Of a stretch of DNA of 64,000 nucleotides, positions 60,126 to 64,000 are shown piece by piece. Every line of letters begins with the position of its first letter. Positions within the stretch are counted from its first letter, which is position 1. Source of the DNA: DATJHM01 sp035493895 (GTDB lineage Bacteria; Chloroflexota; Ktedonobacteria; Ktedonobacterales; Ktedonobacteraceae). The DNA is taken from assembly GCA_035493895.1 (NCBI GenBank), contig DATJHM010000106.1:62001-126000 (forward strand), written 5' to 3'. Below the pieces are notes generated by a model that was given only the letters and a program-made list of their open reading frames with translations, had not been told where the DNA came from and made no database searches. Both the position numbers and the translations under genes were made by a program.

Positions 60126-61184
60126 CTATTTTTCTCCCTTCAATGCATCGTCAGATGCGTACACGAAGTCATAGAGTCCCTCAACAGATGGGAATGGACT
60201 CTCCTCTGCAAACTGCACAGCTTCGTCAACCTCGTGCTGCGCTCGGGCATCAATCTCTGCGATTGCTTGCGCGTCGAGAAGGCCTACTTCGCTCAGCCTT
60301 TTAGCAAAGCTTGCAACCGGGTCCTGCTCAGAACGACCGCGTTCAACCTCTTCGCGATCTCGATAGCGATCGGGATCAACTACGGAATGTCCGCGGAAGC
60401 GATAGCTTACTGCCTCTATCAGGCTTGGTTCGTGCTGCTCTCGGGCCAGCGTTACAGCCCGTTTCATGGCATCGCGTACCGCCAGGACGTCGGTTCCGTC
60501 TACACGCTCGCCGTACATGTCAAATGCGCGTGCTTTGCGGTACAGCTCGGGAACTGCCGATCCCTGCTCGGTGCGCAGGCCCATGCCATAGCCATTATTC
60601 ACAACGAAGAAAATAATAGGGAGATGATAAATCTTTGCAAGGTTGAGTGATTCATAGAAGGGACCACCATTGGTGGTACCATCTCCCATCTGACAGGCGA
60701 CCACTTCATTGCTACCACGATAATTAACCGCAAACGCAGCGCCGGTTGCGAGTGGAAGCTGACCACCGACAATACCATAACCACCCATCAGGCGATGTTC
60801 TACGCTGAAGAGGTGCATGGAGCCGCCGCGACCTCGAGAGCAGCCAGTCTCTTTCCCGAAAAGCTCAGCCATCACTGACGGCGTGGAAATGCCGCGACCC
60901 AGGGCGTAGCCATGCTCACGATAGTTCGTATAGACGTAGTCTTGTGGTTCAAGCGCGGCGCAGAAGCCTGCTACGGTTGCTTCTTCGCCCAGATTGAGGT
61001 GGCAGTAACCGCCGATACGTGCCTTATTATACATCTCTCCTGATTTTTCTTCGAAGTGGCGGATAAGAACCATTTGATAGTAATAATGCAGCAAGGTATC
61101 CCGGTCTTCATTCGCGGGGAGCGTGGCAACGCCTGGCGTACTCTTCGCTTGCAAATCGCGTGCCTTTTGCTGGTCCGTATTCAT
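60126..61184 (-). CDS. pdhA: Pyruvate dehydrogenase E1 component, alpha subunit
   Basis: The 352-residue subunit binds thiamine diphosphate and decarboxylates the 2-oxoacid. The TPP motif is GDGTTNGGPFYESLNLAKIYHLPIIFFVVNN. Other marks are MVLIRHFEEKSGEMYNKARIGGYCHLNLGEEA, YREHGYALGRG, GRGGSMHLFSVEHRLMGGYGIVGGQLPLATG and the phosphorylation-loop region YRFRGHSVVDPDRYRDREE. It is the first gene of the leftward E1a-E1b-E2 operon. A rather distant AAAGGA (about 13 bases) precedes ATG 61184. Confidence 0.95.
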   Translation of the reverse strand: MNTDQQKARDLQAKSTPGVATLPANEDRDTLLHYYYQMVLIRHFEEKSGEMYNKARIGGYCHLNLGEEATVAGFCAALEPQDYVYTNYREHGYALGRGISTPSVMAELFGKETGCSRGRGGSMHLFSVEHRLMGGYGIVGGQLPLATGAAFAVNYRGSNEVVACQMGDGTTNGGPFYESLNLAKIYHLPIIFFVVNNGYGMGLRTEQGSAVPELYRKARAFDMYGERVDGTDVLAVRDAMKRAVTLAREQHEPSLIEAVSYRFRGHSVVDPDRYRDREEVERGRSEQDPVASFAKRLSEVGLLDAQAIAEIDARAQHEVDEAVQFAEESPFPSVEGLYDFVYASDDALKGEK

Positions 61185-61446
61185 GACGTCTCAAGATCCT
61201 TTCTTACTCAGTGTTGAGCAAGTCACAAGTGTTTCGAATATATATTTCTGTTAGAGACGAGAAATAGCGCGTGCTTTTGCCTGTTTCCTGTCTACCCCTT
61301 TTGCTTTCACTGAAAAAGGAAGGGTCCTGGCAGAGCACTACGAGGCTCACTCCTACGCCTACAGGCCTCACATCCTCGAGCTGATATATGGCTCTATAGT
61401 TTCGCAATGCATTGTATCACTCATTGCCATACTGGCAAATGTTAGA

Positions 61447-61634
61447 ATGACCTCTCAATTCTCAATCGGATTGTATGTTTGTACCAACGCTGTTGGCTAC
61501 TGCATCCTTACTTGCCATAATTCGGCAGTAGTAGCGCTCTGTTTGATCGACACCCTGGTGGCGGCTTTGTCTCCTTCTGACAGATGTGAATTGATAACGG
61601 CATGCGCTTTGTTCCCTCTGAGGAGCCTATAATG
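61447..61634 (-). pseudogene. Possible remnant of a SnoaL-like (NTF2-fold) gene
   Basis: On the minus strand a 45-codon open stretch (61634-61500) reads ...HAVINSHLSEGDKAATRVSI..., close to the EGDKVxxR strand typical of SnoaL-like proteins. After the stop, a shifted frame gives WYKHTIRLRIE, similar to the following strand of that fold. No start codon or ribosome-binding site is seen. This is pattern matching by eye on a degraded sequence and may be chance. Confidence 0.28.
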
Positions 61635-61951
61635 TGAATAGATAAGGGCTACGACGATAGGTATTCCTTGAGCAGACTGCCCTCTCTATGCTGGCAGCCT
61701 CTCAGGGCGACAAAAAAGCTTCCATGGTGTCCGGTCGGTGTTGCGGTTGAAATTTGCTCTGTCAGGAGCAATGCCTCAAATCATAAAATTTCGAATATTT
61801 TATCTGGGCCCACCATATTTCGTCATCACTCCCTTATCATATCATAGCAAACAGTACGTTTCTACTGGTATGCACTGGTACTCCTGGCAGCGTAGAAAAA
61901 CTGCAAAATTATGAGTTATTGCATGCTTCTCTCTGGTCTGATGCTGCTTTC

Positions 61952-61960
61952 TGCTATACT
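61952..61960 (+). promoter_or_regulatory. Extended -10 of the GH95-like gene
   Basis: TG-C-TATACT (61952-61960) lies 26 bases before ATG 61987. No clear -35 is present. Confidence 0.5.
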
Positions 61961-61986
61961 AAAAAGAAAAAGTTGGAGTACATCTT

Positions 61987-64000
61987 ATGGCATGGACACC
62001 CTCTTCTCAGTTTCGCAGTATTTCTCCTGCTCACGACTGGGAACATGCTTTGATCAGTGGCAATGGCTCCCTTGGCGCATTGGTTTTCGCTCATCCTACA
62101 CACGAAACGATTACGCTGAGTCACGAGCGCCTTTTTATGCCTCTCTTTCGCCCGTTGCCCGCTGTCAACACCGCTTCCTCTCTTCCCGAACTACGTTCTC
62201 TCCTTCTCTCCGGCCAGTATCAAGCTGCCGCTGATAAGGTGATCCAGCTTGCTAAGACGGAAGGCTACGAAGCATGGCATTGGCCCGATCCTCTGGTGCC
62301 TGCCTTCGATCTTCGCCTGACTACCCGTACTGGCCCTGAAATCTCGGACTATGCCCGTGGGACCGACTTCAGCACTGGCGTTGTGCAGGTGAGCTGGCTG
62401 GATGATGATCAGGCTCTCTGGAAACGCCGTCTCTTTGTCTCGCGTGCTGACGATGTTGCCGTCCTTTCTCTACAAGCCCCCGCTGGTCATATGCTCGATT
62501 GCACCTTGACCCTGGCGACCACTGGTTTCAGTGGTGAACGCGAAAAGCAGGTCTTTTCTGATGGTGTAGAGCGTGTCGAGATCAATGCAGAGGGCGATTC
62601 CCTCAGCTATCGCAGTCGCTTCCGCCGCCGCTGGCCTGGTAGCCTGCGTGGCTGCGATGGCCTTGTGAGAATCTGTGCTCCACAGGGCTCACTCAGCACC
62701 AGCGAGAATTCAGTGATGGTACACGGCACGTCCGAAATTCTCGTCCTGATCGGCCTGACGCTTTGCTATGACGATGATGACGCGTCGCCACTCAGCACGT
62801 TACGCCAGCGTTTGCAGGCGCTGCCAGCCAGTTTTGACCAGTTGCTGGGACGCCACGTTACTCTGCATGCTCCATTCTTCAACCGGGCCTCTCTGAATCT
62901 TGGCTCCCATGAGAACAACGATCAATCCAGCGAAACGTTACTTGCAACTGCCCTGCAAAATCCGAGTGATGCTCCTCCTGCTCTTTTTGAAAAACTTTTT
63001 AGCGCCGGACGCTATGCGATCCTTTCCAGTTGTGGTCAACTTCCTCCCACTCTACAAGGTATCTGGGCGGGCTCCTGGACGCCAGCCTGGTCTGGCGATT
63101 TCATTCACAATGGCAATCTGCCTATCGCTATTTCCAGTCTTTTGCCTGCCAGTACTCCTGAATTGATGCATTCCTATTTCGACTATCTGGAGTCGTTCAT
63201 GGATGATTTCCGTGAGAATGCTCGCCGTCTCTACAATTGTCGCGGCATCTATTTGCCGACTTATACCGCCACGCATGGAAAGCAGAACCATTTCCACCAG
63301 CACTGGTGCCACACGTTCTGGACTGCTGCAATTGCCTGGGCCGCGCACTACTATTACGATTACTGGCAATATACCGGCGATCGCACGTTTCTCGCCCAAC
63401 GAGCTCTCCCTTTTATGGAAGAAGCCATGGCGTTCTACGAGGATTTTCTTATCTCGGGCGATGATGGTAAACTTCTCTTTCTCCCTTCTACTTCGCCTGA
63501 AAACAGCCCGGCTAACACTGGCTCACAGGCGTCTATCAACGCAACTATGGATGTCGCTCTTGTCAAAGAACTGGTTCGCCATACTATTACTGCCAGCCAG
63601 TTTCTGGAGGTGAATGGCGAAAAAATCCCTGCCTGGGAGTCTCTGCTACAGCGTCTTCCTGCCTACCGCATTAATGACAGAGGAGAACTGGCCGAGTGGC
63701 TCTGGCCCGATTTGCAGGACAATCATGCGCATCGCCATCCTTCCCATCTCTACTCTCTCTTCTATGAGTGTGATCCCGATATTGAGCACGATCAACGTTT
63801 ACAAGAGGCTGCTCGCGCCGTCATTGAGGCTCGTCTTGTCTGGTGGCGTGGCGAGGATATTGCGCAGCACGATATGGCTTTTGGTCTGGTCATGCTCGGT
63901 CTCGCCGCTACACACCTGCGTATGACTGAGACGGCATATGAGATTGCGAGCTGGCTGGCGACCCGTTACTGGCGCTCATCTCTGGTATCGACCCATAACC
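61987..64000 (+). CDS. Glycoside hydrolase family 95-like protein (3' end outside window)
   Basis: ATG 61987 follows GGAG eight bases upstream, and the frame stays open to the right edge (671 codons). It opens with HDWEHALISGNGSLGALVFAHPTHETITLSHERLF, the start of GH95/GH65-clan enzymes. Later marks match GH95 alpha-L-fucosidases and galactosidases: LPPTLQGIWAGSW.PAWSGDF near 353, HQHWCHTFWTAAIAWAAHYYYDYWQYTGD, FLPSTSPENSP, NATMDVALVKEL and NHAHRHPSHLYSLF. No signal peptide is present, so it acts in the cytoplasm on imported oligosaccharides, or is exported otherwise. The C-terminal barrel helices and the second acid are cut off by the window. Confidence 0.82.
   Translation, partial: MAWTPSSQFRSISPAHDWEHALISGNGSLGALVFAHPTHETITLSHERLFMPLFRPLPAVNTASSLPELRSLLLSGQYQAAADKVIQLAKTEGYEAWHWPDPLVPAFDLRLTTRTGPEISDYARGTDFSTGVVQVSWLDDDQALWKRRLFVSRADDVAVLSLQAPAGHMLDCTLTLATTGFSGEREKQVFSDGVERVEINAEGDSLSYRSRFRRRWPGSLRGCDGLVRICAPQGSLSTSENSVMVHGTSEILVLIGLTLCYDDDDASPLSTLRQRLQALPASFDQLLGRHVTLHAPFFNRASLNLGSHENNDQSSETLLATALQNPSDAPPALFEKLFSAGRYAILSSCGQLPPTLQGIWAGSWTPAWSGDFIHNGNLPIAISSLLPASTPELMHSYFDYLESFMDDFRENARRLYNCRGIYLPTYTATHGKQNHFHQHWCHTFWTAAIAWAAHYYYDYWQYTGDRTFLAQRALPFMEEAMAFYEDFLISGDDGKLLFLPSTSPENSPANTGSQASINATMDVALVKELVRHTITASQFLEVNGEKIPAWESLLQRLPAYRINDRGELAEWLWPDLQDNHAHRHPSHLYSLFYECDPDIEHDQRLQEAARAVIEARLVWWRGEDIAQHDMAFGLVMLGLAATHLRMTETAYEIASWLATRYWRSSLVSTHN

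Larger units (their letters stand above)
61185..61986. other. 802-base divergent intergenic region
   Basis: It lies between the leftward PDH operon and the rightward GH95-like gene. The last 60 bases hold the GH95 promoter. The middle contains a possible gene remnant (61447-61634, minus strand). No tRNA, repeat or intact gene was recognised elsewhere; short open frames here lack start signals. Confidence 0.5.

Overview
The window reads like chromosome from a Ktedonobacteria-type member of the Chloroflexota. This is inferred from gene content, not from any database comparison. The pointers are several kinase-like proteins, zinc-ribbon proteins with one membrane helix, a large BACON-repeat surface protein, KGG-repeat and GlsB-type stress proteins, a VIT1-type transporter, and PurS-PurL and PurQ-PurM fusions. 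I saw no rRNA, tRNA, insertion sequence, CRISPR array or replication origin. The mix is housekeeping plus accessory genes on both strands.

Region by region. 1-230: 3' end of a probable TetR gene and its terminator. 448-7506: four co-oriented genes ending at a strong terminator. They encode a degenerate kinase fused to a Rieske protein, an FAD oxidoreductase with two FHA domains and a zinc ribbon, a polyferredoxin with two cyclic-nucleotide-binding domains, and a five-helix membrane protein with two His-x13-His pairs. I read this as an electron-transfer complex whose three soluble subunits each carry a signalling domain. It is the best candidate for an undescribed system here. 7760-18296: a zinc-ribbon membrane protein, an acetyltransferase, a TetR/P450 pair sharing an identical 17-bp operator, peptide deformylase, VIT1 transporter, tilS, hpt, a thioredoxin gene controlled from a MerR-type 19-bp-spacer promoter beside its MerR gene, and an XRE regulator. 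18392-29050: gpsA, then a purine cluster purSL, purQM (fused), purC, purF, purD, purN. 30007-44011: a polytopic Ser/Thr kinase, a SprT-like protein, GlsB, PadR, RecQ, an L,D-transpeptidase, a KGG protein, family-4 uracil-DNA glycosylase, pnp with a Gly/Arg-rich tail, rpsO, and rplJ-rplL behind an attenuated leader. 44486-50393: an unknown gene with a probable 3' frameshift, a gfo/araC/gfo cluster and a TPP-dependent lyase. 50737-64000: the BACON protein, aldose epimerase, DUF4870-like, HIT and peroxiredoxin genes, a pyruvate dehydrogenase E1a-E1b-E2 operon, and a GH95-like glycosidase running off the right edge.

A family of short palindromic GC-rich repeats (core GGGCGGGGTTTATCTCCGCCC and variants) recurs between genes, often touching a stop codon. 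Several promoters, operators and terminators could be read directly and help set operon limits and start codons. Functions come from motif reading by eye. Nothing was run against a database.
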